Notes: generated from the letters alone by a model not told the origin. DNA of 64,000 nt from Festucalex cinctus (GCF_051991245.1 NC_135421.1:26784939-26848938); one strand, 5' to 3'; numbered from the stretch's first letter, positions 1 through 11,685 are shown. Made by a program: numbers and translations.

Positions 1-1424
1 GCACATCGGGTTATAGTTAAAGCAGCGTTTGACAACAAAAAAACCTTCTGTTATGGCTTAAACACAAAGCAATGACCTACATTTAAAACATAAATGCTAA
101 TATTTGTTCCATGAGACAGCAATATTTTTTGAACTGTTTTCAGTACATGTGGTCATTGTTTTGTTTTTTTATTATTATTTATTTTTATTTATTTTTTTTA
201 TTATTTATTTGTTTTTTCTTTGAGAGCTCAGAATTGTTCATTCGGTAGTCTTACCGATTCAATGTCTTATCATCATTGCTCTTTTTTTTAATTGTTATTT
301 TTATTTATTTATTTATTTTTACATGTATGTGTGTGTGTGTGTGTGTGTGGGGGGGGGGGTCGCGTGCGTGCGTGCGCTCGTATGTGCGTGTATGCGCCTA
401 TGTCCGTGCGTGCAAATACGTGTAAATTTATACTCATTAATTCACCTAAAACCTAATAAAAATCCCATTACCCTTCACCTTAACCAGATACCTCAGAGTC
501 TGGCCAGAGTCGCGAGGTTCAAACGGTCAGGAGACCAGAGGAAAAGTCAAAGAAAAGAAAGATAAATCAAAGTAAAATCCAGCGCCGACCAACCACTTCC
601 TGCCTTCCGCATGGTTACAAAATCAGAGCCTTACGCCAACCCCAGAAACCTCCAAATTCCAACAAATGAAAGAGATCTCAAGAGACCAGAGGAAAAACTA
701 AAGAGAGGAAGGAGGAAACCAGCACATCCAGTCCATCAAAGTGAAATCCAGCACCAGTCCGTGTGGTCGTTGGAGTTCAGCCATGTCAACCTAATTTCGG
801 GTCGAAGTACCTTAAACTATATTATCGATGCGATTGTTTCTTTAACCAATCATATTTCAAATTCATCCTCACAGGGCCAGAGCGCTGGTTAGCGATGACA
901 TCAGCATGTTGTTTTTTTTTGTTGCTCTAATTGCTTGGTCAGAGCAAAATTTGCTACAGCCAGTTATGGCAAGCAAAACACTTTTGTCGCAATCTACATA
1001 AAATAATATTTAAGTTTCTGTCATGATATTACATTGATAATGATTTTTTGAACTGATCTTAAAAGCAGTGATTCCCAAACAAATTCTGTGAAATTATCTA
1101 ATATCACTTCATACGTCCAACTGAAATAAAAATGAAAGGTACACTGCAAAGAAATCTGCATTTAGTTTTTACGTGAAGTGGGTTACTTCTGAAGGACAAA
1201 CCGTAATCTCCCTCGGCACGTCCTTTACGTGCTATCAAATGTTTAACTATAAAGTCAAACTCATTTTACTCTCATACGACACTCAAAACTATTCAAGTGT
1301 GGCGCATGAAGCCTTAAAGCTGAACTGCTCGTCTTTACAATTCTCACTCTTCCCTTCCTGACACAAAATGCTGCTGTACATCTATTATGAGGCATCAAAG
1401 GGTGAAAACACGTTTATTGGTAAC
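1..1424. other. Unassigned AT-rich sequence
   Basis: Besides the TG repeat, I see a diverged pair of segments at about 525-592 and 678-762 sharing GAGACCAGAGGAAAA and AAATCCAGC, probably an old local duplication. No reading frame of interest. Confidence 0.4.
325..420. repeat. TG microsatellite with G-run and GTGC repeats
   Basis: TG run from 325 to 348, a run of G at 349-358, then CGTGCGTGCGTGCG and related alternating purine-pyrimidine sequence, capable of Z-DNA. The open frame through it is an artefact. Confidence 0.95.
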
Positions 1425-2413
1425 TAGTGTTAAAATTCCTTCTTTAGAACGAATCTTTTCAGTGAACGTGAGTGAACGGGTCACTTTTTGAAGTGATTCG
1501 TTCTCCTCTCAGTTCATTTGAGAACAGCCACTGGAACGACCAATCAGAAGCTAGCGTCAGACGTGGGCGGGATTTTACTACACATGCAGCCTCGCTATTG
1601 GTGTTCAGGAACGAGTCACTGGGGAAGCTTCCCGTTCGCGAATACGCGAACGGATCAGTGAGTGAACGAGTCAGTGGGTGAACGTGTTGCCATTCCCGGT
1701 TCACGAACGAACGATTCACATGAATGAGTGTTGCGGCTATTGTCATTTCCGGTTCGCGAACGAGTCAGTGAGTGAATGTGCTACCTCCATTTCCCGTTTG
1801 AGTACGATTCATTTAGTGAACACTACTGCCATTCGTGAGGGGACTTTTAGCTCTTTCAGGGGAGCCGTTCATTCGGGAGCCGTTCACGTAAAAGAACCGT
1901 TCAAAAGACTGGCTCTCATGGTGTTTTTTTTTTTACAAGCATTTGCAATGACATATGGAATAAATAGTCTAAAAAAATAACATTCAATGAAGTTTTATTC
2001 TCTTGGAACATAAGAAAATATAAATGTGTAGTGTACAACACTTTACGTACATTGACCAGCACGTGCATGTGTACAATGCACCAGCGATATTTTGACTGTC
2101 TACGGCTCTCGATAAAGACTCGGTTCCCATCGTTCACGTTGAAGAGCCGTTCAAAAGACTCGATTCGTTCGTGACCGACACATCACTAACTCCCATACCA
2201 GTTCAGCGAGTGAGTGATTGTAGTCTTGCCACAAGTGATTCACAAATTTGCCAAGGAAGGAACTACTCACAGAAACGCCACTACTTGTGTTTCTCCAAGC
2301 TAACGGCTAATGCGGTGTGAACGATTCGGTGAACAAATCTTTTGAACGGTTCTTTTAAATGAACTGATTCTAGTGATTCAGTTCATCTAAAAGAACTGCA
2401 ATGCCCATCACTA
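1425..2413. mobile_element. hAT-like MITE, group I (copy 1)
   Basis: The ends are TAGTGTTAAAATTCC...GCCCATCACTA, flanked by an 8-bp duplication TTGGTAAC (1417-1424 and 2414-2421). The body is rich in repeated GTTCGCGAACGAGTCA-type motifs. A second, shorter copy in opposite orientation is at 57065-57617. The middle (about 1915-2150) is absent from that copy. Open frames across it are transposon artefacts. Confidence 0.85.
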
Positions 2414-2464
2414 TTGGTAACTTGTTTTTACAACAAAAAACGTGAATCAAACATGGCTCTACTG

Positions 2465-2929
2465 TTAACTCATTCTCCCAACCATTTTCACTTAAGTATT
2501 TTCCTGGATTTTGACTGATTTTTCAAGGCCCGTGAAATATTATGTTCTATTGCTATAAAAATATGGAACAAACCAAAAGAGAGATTAGTCTCTTCTTTTA
2601 TCAGGGAAAAAAAGTATATTCCTATCTGTTTCCGCTGTGCAGCAATTAGCAATAGAACATAGCTAAGTTTCATCGTTTTTCACAATTCTGCTTAGAACTG
2701 TGAGGAAATCAGCTTGTTTTAACATGGCCTGGTTGATCTCTTATACTCTGCTGCCACTCAACCGTTTTCTGCAGTAGAGAGACTGCATCAAAGCCTTCTC
2801 TATGCTCTGGCATAAAAAAATAAAAAAAATTTTTTTTAAAAACAACAACAACATATAAATACGTCTTTGGGACACTTAAAACATTTAAAATATGACGTAT
2901 TTATACGTTTTTGGGAGTTAATGAGTTAA
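2465..2929 (-). mobile_element. TTAA-flanked MITE (piggyBac-like), copy 1
   Basis: Bounded by TTAA at 2465-2468 and 2926-2929. Ends TTAACTCATT.../...AATGAGTTAA. The core has the family segments TGGATTTTGACTGATTTT and GCATCAAAGCCTTCT. It is diverged, with a shortened middle. The strand is defined relative to copies at 21185 and 63379, taken as plus. Confidence 0.75.
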
Positions 2930-3935
2930 TACAGTTTTTTTCTTTTTTTATGATGGTGACAAATTGCCATTATTTCATATGGGAGGTGGACCAGCATCAC
3001 TACAGATCAGCATCAAAATGTGAGGTTGGACTGTATCGTTGTGAATCTCCTGCTTGTTTGTCAGAGCTGACATAGCGACGGGAGGCTATAGCGGGATATA
3101 AACACACTTTTGCTACAGGGACTTTTCCACTGCCTCCTCAAAGGTCATTCTTTGAGAACAGATTGGAGGGAAGTGTGCTCTTTATCAAAGCGGGGCAGGA
3201 GACGGTGACTCAGTGGACGGAACGCTTTGAAGAGCTCATAAAAACCGAGAGCCAAATCGGCGCAAGATTAACGCGTGGGCTTTTAATTAATGTGTTTTGG
3301 GTCGCACGTCTTGGAATTGGCACAAACACGGCGGCTAACATCGGGTCTGCGTGACGCGTGTACGCAATTGGGCATCTTGCACATAGAGCAGCGTGTGTGA
3401 CAACATGGCGAAAACAAACACTTTTGCAGGCCATGCTTGGAGCTCGAAAGTCGAACGCCGAAGAATTGTTAATTATTATTATTGTTTGTTAGGTTCTGAG
3501 GTTGGATCCCAAAAGCGCAGACGCCAATAAGATTTTAACTCTTTATTCGCATAACATGGAGAGGCGCAGGACAAACTTGACTAGACGAGAAACAACGAGA
3601 ATGCACCGAGAATCACGAGGGGGCTGTGGAGATGCACGGAGGAACAGAGGTAATAATCCGACAAACACACACATTTCTCAGACAGCTTAAAAAGTGAATC
3701 GATCTGATTGGTTGTGGCTAGACATGTGGGTAACAGGAATGATATGGAAATTATCTGATTGGCTGATGGCTAGTAAAGAGATGAAAGATTCCTGACATCA
3801 TATAGCTCCTGACATCACATAGCGTTTTACCAGTTGAAACCAGATGATGGTTATATCAGTTCAAAACAGACACTTGACTGTACCAGTCATGAGCCGAACA
3901 TAACCCTGCATGACCCAAACTTAACCCTGGCATGA

Positions 3936-3984
<49 letters not shown>
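2930..3984. other. Unassigned sequence with possible retroelement debris
   Basis: About 3030-3430 is CpG-containing unique sequence with no splice-supported frame. About 3490-3935 (GGTTGGATCCCAAAAGCGC ... AACTTAACCCTGGCATGAC) has the look of fish retroelement ends, but no diagnostic termini are present. TTA repeat at 3938-3983. Confidence 0.3.
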
Positions 3985-4124
3985 TAGACTTAGACTTGAC
4001 TTTATTGATCCCTTTGGGATGGCTCCCTCTGGGAAATTTACATGTCCAGCAGCAATGAGAACAAATAATAAAATAGAAAATAATTCAATCAATCAATAAA
4101 TAAGCTTATTACACCAGAGATTGA

Positions 4125-4161
<37 letters not shown>

Positions 4162-4495
4162 TTAATAATAATAATAACAATAACATGAAAATAAAAATTC
4201 AATCAATCAATAAATAAGGTTATTACACCAGAGATTGAATTAATAATAATATTAATAATAATAATAATAACAATAACATGAAGAATAAAAATTCAATCAA
4301 TCAATAAATAAGGTTATTACACCAGAGATTGAATTAATAATAATAAGAAGAAGAAGAAGAAGAAGAAGAAGACGAAGAAGAAGAAGAAGAAGAAGAAGAA
4401 GAAGAAGAAGAAGAAGAAGAAGAAGAAAAATAAAATACAAAATAAAAATTCAATCAATCAATCAATAAGGTTATTACACTGGAGATTGAATTATT
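3985..4495. repeat. TTTATTGATCCCTTTGGGAT repeat with attached minisatellite
   Basis: Begins with a segment containing TTTATTGATCCCTTTGGGAT and CAGCAGCAATGAGAAC, then about four copies of an 85-115-nt unit. Each unit has CAATCAATCAATAAATAAGG, TTATTACACCAGAGATTGAA and a TAA-rich spacer, with a long AAG run at 4344-4427. A TTA run precedes it (3938-3983). An inverted copy is at 9440-9680. Confidence 0.75.
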
Positions 4496-4556
4496 ATTAT
4501 TATTATTATTATTATTATTTATTTGTTTATTTTACACTTGAATGGCAGAAAAAAGT

Positions 4557-4680
4557 AGCAGATTAGCCTCACAGTCGAGAGATTCTGGGTTTGAATCTGA
4601 GTTCTCAGGCGTCCTTCCACATCTCCCAAAAAATGCATGTTAGGTCTAACTGGATCTCAGTCACATTAAGTATTCCACAA
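4557..4680 (+). mobile_element. tRNA-SINE-like fragment
   Basis: GCCTCACAGTCGAGAGATTC, GGGTTTGAATCTGAG and AAATGCATGTTAGGTCTAAC match the 17545 fragment. Old copy. Confidence 0.5.
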
Positions 4681-5161
4681 AAAAAGTGGGGTTCAAGTAT
4701 TTAAAAAAAAAAAAAAAAAAAAAAAGTACAACTAATCCAATATTCTCAATCTTGATTAATAACAGTTCAGAACACTAACAAGATTGGTGACCCGGTCCTT
4801 GCTCTCATCTACCTGGCACTTTGCATACTCCTCAGCATGTCTTGTTGAGTAATGACGTCGGATTTTTTGGAGCACCGCAACTTTCTGTGCATTCCAGACA
4901 TGTCGGGGTGCTTCTGTGCTCAACAGAAAAAAAACAAAAAACAAAAACATTCCGTCTCCTGTTCTTGAAATTGGCTGTTGTTGTCACCAAGCTTTCGAGC
5001 TTTCTATTCACGACAGCGTTTGAAAACGACATGGTAGAGATCGGGTGACAGGATATCTTTTCCTTCCACTTAGTGCCACTTCGAAATTACGTTTTGTCGA
5101 AAGCTGTTATGAGCCTGAGTTCTGGTAGCTCGTAAGTGATTGGGGGGTTAATGGCATAAAA

Positions 5162-5939
5162 CTTTTTCATTTGAGGGCCACATACAGAAAAGGAGAAGGA
5201 CGCAAGGGCCACATAATGTTATGAAGACAAATTGTGTTTAGTCCTAAAAATTGTACAAATAATTTATTTGTGCGTTTGCATATTTCGAAAAATGCTACAG
5301 TATATAAAACAATTTATTTGTTATATATCAGTACGGTTATTACAGTTTTGGAATTTTTCATTTTAGTTAGTTTTATTAGTTTTCAGGGTGGTTCTGTTAG
5401 TTTTTATTAGTTTAGTTCTTTCAAAAATGCTTATTTTTAGTTTAGCTTGTTAGTTTCAGTATTAATATTAGTTTTTTTTTAAAGTGTATTACTTGTGCAC
5501 GATATCTAAAATAAAACAGCATGGGAGCGACATCATCTTTAGGTGCTTTTCTATTGGCTGCTGCTAGTTGACGTCACTTCTGTGTGACATACTTTCAAAA
5601 GTCATTATTCCAGCTTATATCAAAATAAATCGACTAAAAATCACATTTAAAATCATCCCCAAAGGCTCATGCATTAAATTAATTACCAAAGACTAAAAGA
5701 AAGGACATGTTTGCGCTAATTGTTAGTTTTAGTTTTATTTATTTTTTAAATTAGTTTTAGTGAACTTAACAGCACCTGTTTTTCGATACCCTCCCTTCTT
5801 ACTTTGACCATCTCCAAACATTTTTGTTTTTATTTTATTTGAATTGAGTCAAATGCCATTTTTTAGCATATGTCGCGGGCCACTGAAAAATGGACGGCGG
5901 GCCGCAAATGGCCCCCGGGCCGTAGTGTGGACACCCCTG
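5162..5939. mobile_element. hAT-like element, group A, with left terminus missing
   Basis: The right end GTGTGGACACCCCTG is followed by GCATAAAA (5940-5947). The same 8 bp occurs at 5154-5161, immediately before CTTTTTCATTTGAGGGCC. Compared with the copies at 12785 and 25895, the first 14 nt (CAGGGGTGTCCAAA) are absent exactly at the duplication boundary. Confidence 0.82.
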
Positions 5940-5947
5940 GCATAAAA

Positions 5948-7117
5948 CATAGTTTGATGTCAAGTCGGGGGCCGCAAATGATCCCCGATGCCACGAGTTT
6001 GAGACCCTAATAAGGATAACTAGAAAATCCGATGAGTGGATGGATGGATTGCTTTCCAATTGGAAAACGCAGTTCATTTGAGTTCAAACTTGGAGGTTCC
6101 ACTTAGACGCTTTTAATGGAGGATGTCAACATTGCTGATGAGGACAAGTTTAAGCCAAACGAACGGCAACAGCTGCAGCTCCACGCCCCCGTCAGGGGAT
6201 ACCAACAAAAGCCTTTCTCTGTTTCTTTCACTTTATTTCACTGCTTGTTGAGTCGCTTAAAAGCGGATTGGGGGTATTTTTAGGAAGGCTTCGCACATTA
6301 ACCGCAAGATATTCTTTTTGCCTTTATGAGACAACCTGATTAAATATTTACGTGGCTAATTAGCGATTTTCAACAATAAGCGTTTTCTTGCTCTCTCGGT
6401 TGGTTGCATTTCCTGTATGTCTGCGTTTAGCAGTTTGTGGCCGAGCCTTAACTACCAAAGGATCGACCACATGACACGGAGGGAAACTGTGGGAAGTCCT
6501 GCTGAATTTCCAATTTGTGGTGTGCTTTTTTTTTTTTTTTTTTAAACAGAAACATTTAGAAGCCTGGACGTTTGTCTTCTAACGGCACTTTACGGATGTG
6601 TAACGCCATCTTGACATGTTTGCCTCAACTATGTCGCCAAATGTCAACATTTCAAGATGTATACGTTTAAACTGAGTGCTTGTGTTCATCGTTGTTTACT
6701 GTTTTGTTTTCGTCACCACTTTGCACTCGGCCCGCTGTAAAGTCGACGCGGGTAACTTGATACGCGTGTGATCCTGCAAAGTAGAAGTAGGAAGCCTCAG
6801 TAAAGCCGCCGCAGTCTACACACCGCCCAATTTGCTTGTCAGAGAAGAGTGATATAAGAACAGACACCAAAGTAGTAGGTGGATGTCCGCTGGACATAAT
6901 GATTTACAACCATTATGGTTGAGGATCAAATTAATCTATTTCTAACTAGGTATCCTCTAATTGTTTATGATCTATGAGATAAAATGTCATTAAAATAGCA
7001 TTTCTGGGAAATTCAGAAGTGTCCCATATCTTGTGACGTGTCATGACCGGGATTTGGGTTGGGTCATTGGATCATATGTGACACAGACCATAAGATGGAT
7101 ATCAAAGATAACAAATA
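5948..7117. other. Unassigned unique sequence
   Basis: No gene, no repeat I can name. A T-run at 6527-6542. A minus-strand open frame at 6667-6897 has no family features. Confidence 0.3.
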
Positions 7118-7479
7118 CAGTGGTACCTCTACTTAAGAAAATTAATTGGTTCTGGAAGAAAGTCCTTAAGTAGAAAATTTTGCAAGTAGAGACGCATTTT
7201 CCATGTAAATGCCCTAATCCGTTCCAAGCCTCCCAAAATTCAGACATAAATGCATAAAAATGCATCAAAACATGTAACAAATACATGTTACAATTAGATT
7301 CTTGCACAATAAATCAGAGTTGTGCATAATGTAAAACTAAAGAATAAAAATGATGGTCATTTACCTTTTTAACTGCTGTCTTTTAACTGCTCTTTGGTTC
7401 ATGTTCTCCTCTCTCAGAAGTGTTGTTTTTTTTTTTTTTTTTGCCTGGTGTTTTGTAAAGAACTGATCAATGGATGTTT

Positions 7480-7513
<34 letters not shown>

Positions 7514-8058
7514 AATCCTTCGGAAATGTCCAAGGCAAACATCATGTTAGTGAGCAAACGCCCGACTGGTGAACACTTTTTCTGGGCGATTCTTTTAAAA
7601 AAAATTCTGAAACTTCCAGTATGGTGAGGCATTTTTTTCAAAAAAAGGTCCGTCTCGTCGCAATTAAAAACTTACTGTGCCTTCATCAATCACCAATTGT
7701 TTGAATTTTTGCACAAATTCGTTGGCCGTTAGTTCGGAACACCTCATGGGCCGCGGGATGAATGATGAGGACGCTGCATAGACACCGATCTAGTATACGC
7801 TGATAGATACCTATGGTAGAGGTTCCTCTTAGCCAATGGGATGCCAGAACGATGCGCAAACACCGATCTAGTATTTACGCTCGTAGGTACCAATGGTAGG
7901 AAATAGCCATAGCCGAAAGTATGTTGCGTTCGGTAACGTATTTATACCTTTCATATCTAGAAATTTCTTTCGTAACAAGAGGCAATATTTTCCCGTTGAG
8001 GCGTTTCGTAACTCGAAAATTTCGTATGGAGAGACGTTCGTCAGTAGAGGTCCCACTG
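7118..8058. mobile_element. pogo/Tigger-like element, decayed
   Basis: Inverted ends CAGTGGTACCTCTACTTAAG and GTAGAGGTCCCACTG, each next to a TA dinucleotide (7116-7117, 8059-8060); 941 bp. Minus-strand remnants such as ANEFVQKFKQLV and FFKKMP resemble Tigger transposase core motifs, but frames are broken by homopolymer runs. The superfamily comes from ends and TA target; the coding remnant is less sure. Confidence 0.65.
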
Positions 8059-8328
8059 TAATGTTCATACAGCTTTTTCATAGTGGCTGGCTAACAGACA
8101 CTAAAGGCACTGCACCATGTTTGAACTTTCCCTATTGAAATGTTCCTACCAACATTAAAAAAAAAATAAAAATAAAAAAAATAAAAAAGTGTCTCACAAA
8201 CATAAAGACACACCTGTGGCTTTTGTACGGGATTCAGCCTTGCCGATTGTGCATCCTGTATAAGTGACAATCTGTTAAGCGCCACCTTCCTTTTCTCAGT
8301 CAAACTCGGCAGTCTTTATGCGTCACCG

Positions 8329-8334
8329 TTTAAT
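8329..8334 (-). terminator. Candidate poly(A) signal of the minus-strand gene
   Basis: TTTAAT on the plus strand reads ATTAAA on the minus strand, about 80 nt beyond the TAG of the candidate exon at 8412-8529. It is the commonest variant signal and well placed, but short motifs like this occur by chance. Confidence 0.3.
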
Positions 8335-8411
8335 TTTTCCATTTCTACACGCTTGAGAGAAATCTCAGAAAAGGAGAGCGATGAGGCACTTGGAAGTGAC
8401 ATTCGTCTCCG

Positions 8412-8529
8412 CTAAATCTCGTCTGGCTTTTTGTTCTTAATCTCTTCATCTTTGTCACCTTTTATTGCCCCATTTTGCTTCATCTTCTCCATTTCCTCCT
8501 GCTGATGGAGCTTTATGTGCTCCCTAAGT
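8412..8529 (-). CDS. Candidate terminal coding exon of an unidentified gene
   Basis: On the minus strand a pyrimidine-rich tract (TTCTTTTCTTCCGTTCTCTG) runs into CAG| at 8530, a textbook acceptor. The exon encodes LREHIKLHQQEEMEKMKQNG followed by a Lys/Asp/Glu-rich tail ending NKKPDEI and a TAG at 8412-8414. Codon use looks coding, and the peptide looks like an amphipathic charged helix at a protein C-terminus. The exon starts with the third base of a codon. An ATTAAA poly(A) variant lies at 8329-8334 on the same strand, about 80 nt past the stop. I do not recognise the protein. The gene would extend to higher coordinates, divergent from mxra5. Confidence 0.5.
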
Positions 8530-9387
8530 CTGCAGAGAACGGAAGAAAAGAAAGAAGGCCGAGACGATGAAACATAAAAGATGTTCCATTCCGTTAGGAT
8601 TAGTATCATCCCTCGCACACTCGCATGCCTGTTGGGCCAGTGCTAAAAACTTCTGAAATAGCTCCTGCCTTCTTATTATGGGATTTCTTGATTTCAAGTC
8701 CCCACGCAGCAAAATGGCCTCATAATATAACTGTAAACAGACTTCTGTCCACACGTGTGCTATGGGATTTCCTGATTTTGGGCCCCGTGACTTGACTGTG
8801 TAAAAACAGAGTGTGAGGTATCCAATAAGATGTGAATGACAGAACATAGGACATTGAAACTTGCCTATTGGGCCAAGGCTAACGACTTGTACAGATTCTT
8901 GGTCCCAGCATCATGATAAGACACACACACACACACAAGAAAAAAATACAGATACTGAGCCAGTTCTAAAACTTTCAGAATAGCTCCTGTGTTCACATTA
9001 GGGGATGTTCTGTTTTTTTTTGTTTGTTTTTTCTGTTTTTTTGTTTTGTTTGTTTTTTTGTCTTTAAACCAGGAACACATTGAATAGTTCCTGAATTCAT
9101 ATTATGGGATTTCCTGATCGTTGTACCCTATGAGGTATGAAGACCAGAAGTGGCATGTACACACACACACACTGACATGAACTTTGATGGATTTTTGTTC
9201 CCCACGCCACGAGATCTTACATACACATTAGGCGTTGAACCAAGTTGAATTTACTACAATGCATCGACATTTAACTCGACTAATCACGCAATTTTGGCAT
9301 CTCATCTTCCAGTTTAAAAAATGGACATGCCGTTCGGGAAGCTCCCAGAATTTCCCGATTGCCAATCCGCCCCCTGATAAAAAAATA

Positions 9388-9419
<32 letters not shown>

Positions 9420-9439
9420 TAAAAAAATAATAATAATCA

Positions 9440-9680
9440 TATTTTATTCTATTTTTCTTATTATTATTAATTCAATATCTGGTGTAATAACCTTATTTAT
9501 TGATTGATTGAAGTCTTATTTTTCATATTATTATTATTTCTCTGGTGTAATAAACTTATTTATTGATTGATTTAATTCTTTTTAAATTTTATTATCTGTT
9601 CTCATTGCTGCTGGACATGTAAATTTCCCAGAGGGAGCCATCCCAAAGGGATCAATAAAGTCAAGTCTAAGTCTAAAATA
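9440..9680. repeat. Inverted copy of the 3985-4495 repeat
   Basis: Two units of GGTGTAATAACCTTATTTATTGATTGATT and the terminal segment ATCCCAAAGGGATCAATAAA occur here in reverse orientation relative to 3985-4495, about 5 kb away. Followed directly by the complex microsatellite at 9678-9825. Confidence 0.75.
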
Positions 9681-9825
9681 ATAATAATAATAAGAATAAT
9701 AATAAGAATAAGAATAAGAATAAGAATAAGAATAAGAATAAGAAGAAGAAGAAGAAGAAGAAGAAGAACAAGAAGAAGAACAAGAAGAAGAACAAGAACA
9801 AGAACAAGAACAAGAACAAGAATGC
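9678..9825. repeat. Complex AAT/AATAAG/AAG/AAC microsatellite
   Basis: Sequential runs of AAT, AATAAG, AAG and AAGAAC units. The long Ser/Tyr or Phe/Leu open frames across it are repeat artefacts. Confidence 0.95.
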
Positions 9826-10050
9826 AAAAAAGCCATTTACTTTATCAATTAAAAAAAAAAAAAAAAAAAAAAAAAACAGACCCACATAGAAGAGCTCCCG
9901 CATTCATATGACGGGATTTGCTGATTTTTGTTTCCCAAGAGGCTCCATGACAAACAGCCAACTGTGTAAACAGACTTTTATCCCCATCAAGGCACGGATC
10001 AGATGAGGTGATTATTATGGGATAATCCTGACTTTTGCGAGCGTGTGCGT

Positions 10051-10975
10051 GCATGCTCAAACACACACAAGAAATGATCAAATTGAAGTACATGACATCA
10101 TGAAAGCGCAACAAATATTTTGCAGTAATCCCTCCAATGAATTACACTTAACTTGATTTTTATCCTTCTAATCCCTTCAACTTTCTCCATTTCTCCGTCC
10201 AACCCTCCCACTGTGCGGCCTTTGCTCATTTCCATCGTCCAGCACCACTTCCCCTCCTACATGCCAGCGTCTAACAATCTCAGGATCTGTGCAGGCTCTC
10301 AAATCCTGGCATTTGATGATTCGGCACAGCAAATCACAACAGCGCACGGTGACAGGCAGGCTTAGGAAAAAAGAAAGAAAAAAAAAAGTCCGAAGCACTC
10401 AAGATAGCCAATGAATATCAATTATTACGGCAACTAGTATTGTGAAAAATAGATTTCTGTGAGGCAAAATGAGACTTGTTGAATAGAGCCATCTGGGGAC
10501 CTTACTATGTTCAACTGGGGAGAAAACTAATATGCAGAAAGGCGGAATTTAAAATAGAAATGTAATACATTTGACAGCGAATCTCTTATGAGACTGTCCA
10601 GAAAAGTTTTTTTTTTTTCCCGCAACAAGAATTACAGTATGAGATCGCCTAACCACATTTACCTCATACATTTGGTTTGATCCCCCCCTGCATCCCAAAA
10701 CATTCTGATTTGAACATTTAATTTCTCTGTCATGAATTCTTATTCCTTTGATGTATTACACCAAGTGGCAACAAAATTGGATAATGAACTATTAGATTTT
10801 ATAATAGCGATCTGATCATATGAACAATAAAAAAAAATTGGCAGATTTTATGGCTACAGGTCAAAACTGGGTGGCTAAAATTCACCATTTCCTTATACAT
10901 AAAGGTAAAACATTGATAATCACGAAAACATTGAAAATCACATTTTGAGGCATCTACTTAAAACATGTAAAACTA
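10051..10975. other. Unassigned sequence
   Basis: About 10150-10365 is unique and open in both directions for about 70 codons. On the minus strand it starts after TTTCCTAAG and reads RCCDLLCRIIKCQDLRACTD, which I cannot place. The rest is AT-rich. Confidence 0.25.
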
Positions 10976-11369
10976 TTAACGCATTCACTCTCAAAAACGT
11001 ATTTATACGTTTTTTGTTTTGTTTTTTTAGGTTTTTGTATGCTTGAGCAGTATGAAGGCTTTGATGCAGTTTGACCTGAAGAGGTCGCTTAAAGCAATGG
11101 TAGTTATACAAAAAAAAAAAAAAAAAAAAAAAAAAAGTATAAGAGATCAGCCAGGGCCATGTTGCAACAAGCTCTTTTTCCCAGTGTTTTTAACAGTTTT
11201 GTGAATATTGATGAAACTTAGCTAATTCTAATGCTAATTGCTGCAAAATGTAAAAACAGATACAAATATAAATTTTTCCTGATGAAAGAAGAGACTTTAA
11301 TCTTTATTTTGTAGGTTCCAGGTTTTTATAGCAATTTTACATGAAAATGGCTAGGAGTGAATGAGTTAA
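10976..11369 (+). mobile_element. TTAA-flanked MITE, copy 2
   Basis: TTAA at 10976-10979 and 11366-11369. Contains the family marks ACGTATTTATACGTTTTT, GAAGGCTTTGATGCAG and GATGAAAGAAGAGACTTTAA. An A-run interrupts the centre at 11110-11136. Old copy. Confidence 0.75.
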
Positions 11370-11471
11370 ACATACTTGCAAAACCCACAGTAATGATTTA
11401 TTGTTATTAATTAATTAATTAATTTGCGTAACCTCTTTAATTGACATGCTTTCAAATGAGAACCAACTAGA

Positions 11472-11685
11472 ACAGGAATGTCAAACTGCGGTCCCCGAGG
11501 GCCGGAGTCCTGCAGGTTGTAGAGGTTTCCCGACTCAAATTGCAGCTGATTCCAATTAGCAGGATCGTTTATCAGACTTATGCAGAGCTTGCTAATGAGC
11601 TGATCACGAATCAGCTGTGTTGAAGACGGCAAATATCCAAAACCTGCAGGACTCCACCCCTCGAGGACCGGATCTCGCCATCCCT
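11472..11685. mobile_element. Short hAT-like MITE, group B
   Basis: 214 bp with CAGGAATGTCAAACTGCGG at one end and CCCCTCGAGGACCGG near the other, plus internal inverted CCTGCAGG motifs. Flanked by CAACTAGA at 11464-11471 and 11686-11693. Confidence 0.8.

Larger units (their letters stand above)
8640..10050. repeat. Degenerate tandem repeat of about 100-bp units
   Basis: Diverged units share TAGCTCCTG, then TTATTATGGGATTTCCTGAT, then GTAAACAGACTT. They are seen near 8655, 8760, 8985, 9085, 9890 and 10010. Later insertions (CA run, the inverted repeat at 9440, the microsatellite) split the block. It lies immediately upstream (minus-strand sense) of the candidate exon at 8412-8529, so is probably intronic. 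Confidence 0.6.

Noticed and set aside
1472..1980. Overlapping open frames on both strands
   Set aside because: Products of the repeated GTTCGCGAAC-type units of the hAT group I MITE.
9582..9903. Ser/Tyr- and Phe/Leu-repeat open frames
   Set aside because: Direct translation of the AAT/AAG/AAC microsatellite.
10177..10362. Minus-strand cysteine-rich segment after TTTCCTAAG
   Set aside because: The acceptor is plausible but no matching donor in phase, and the opposite strand is equally open.
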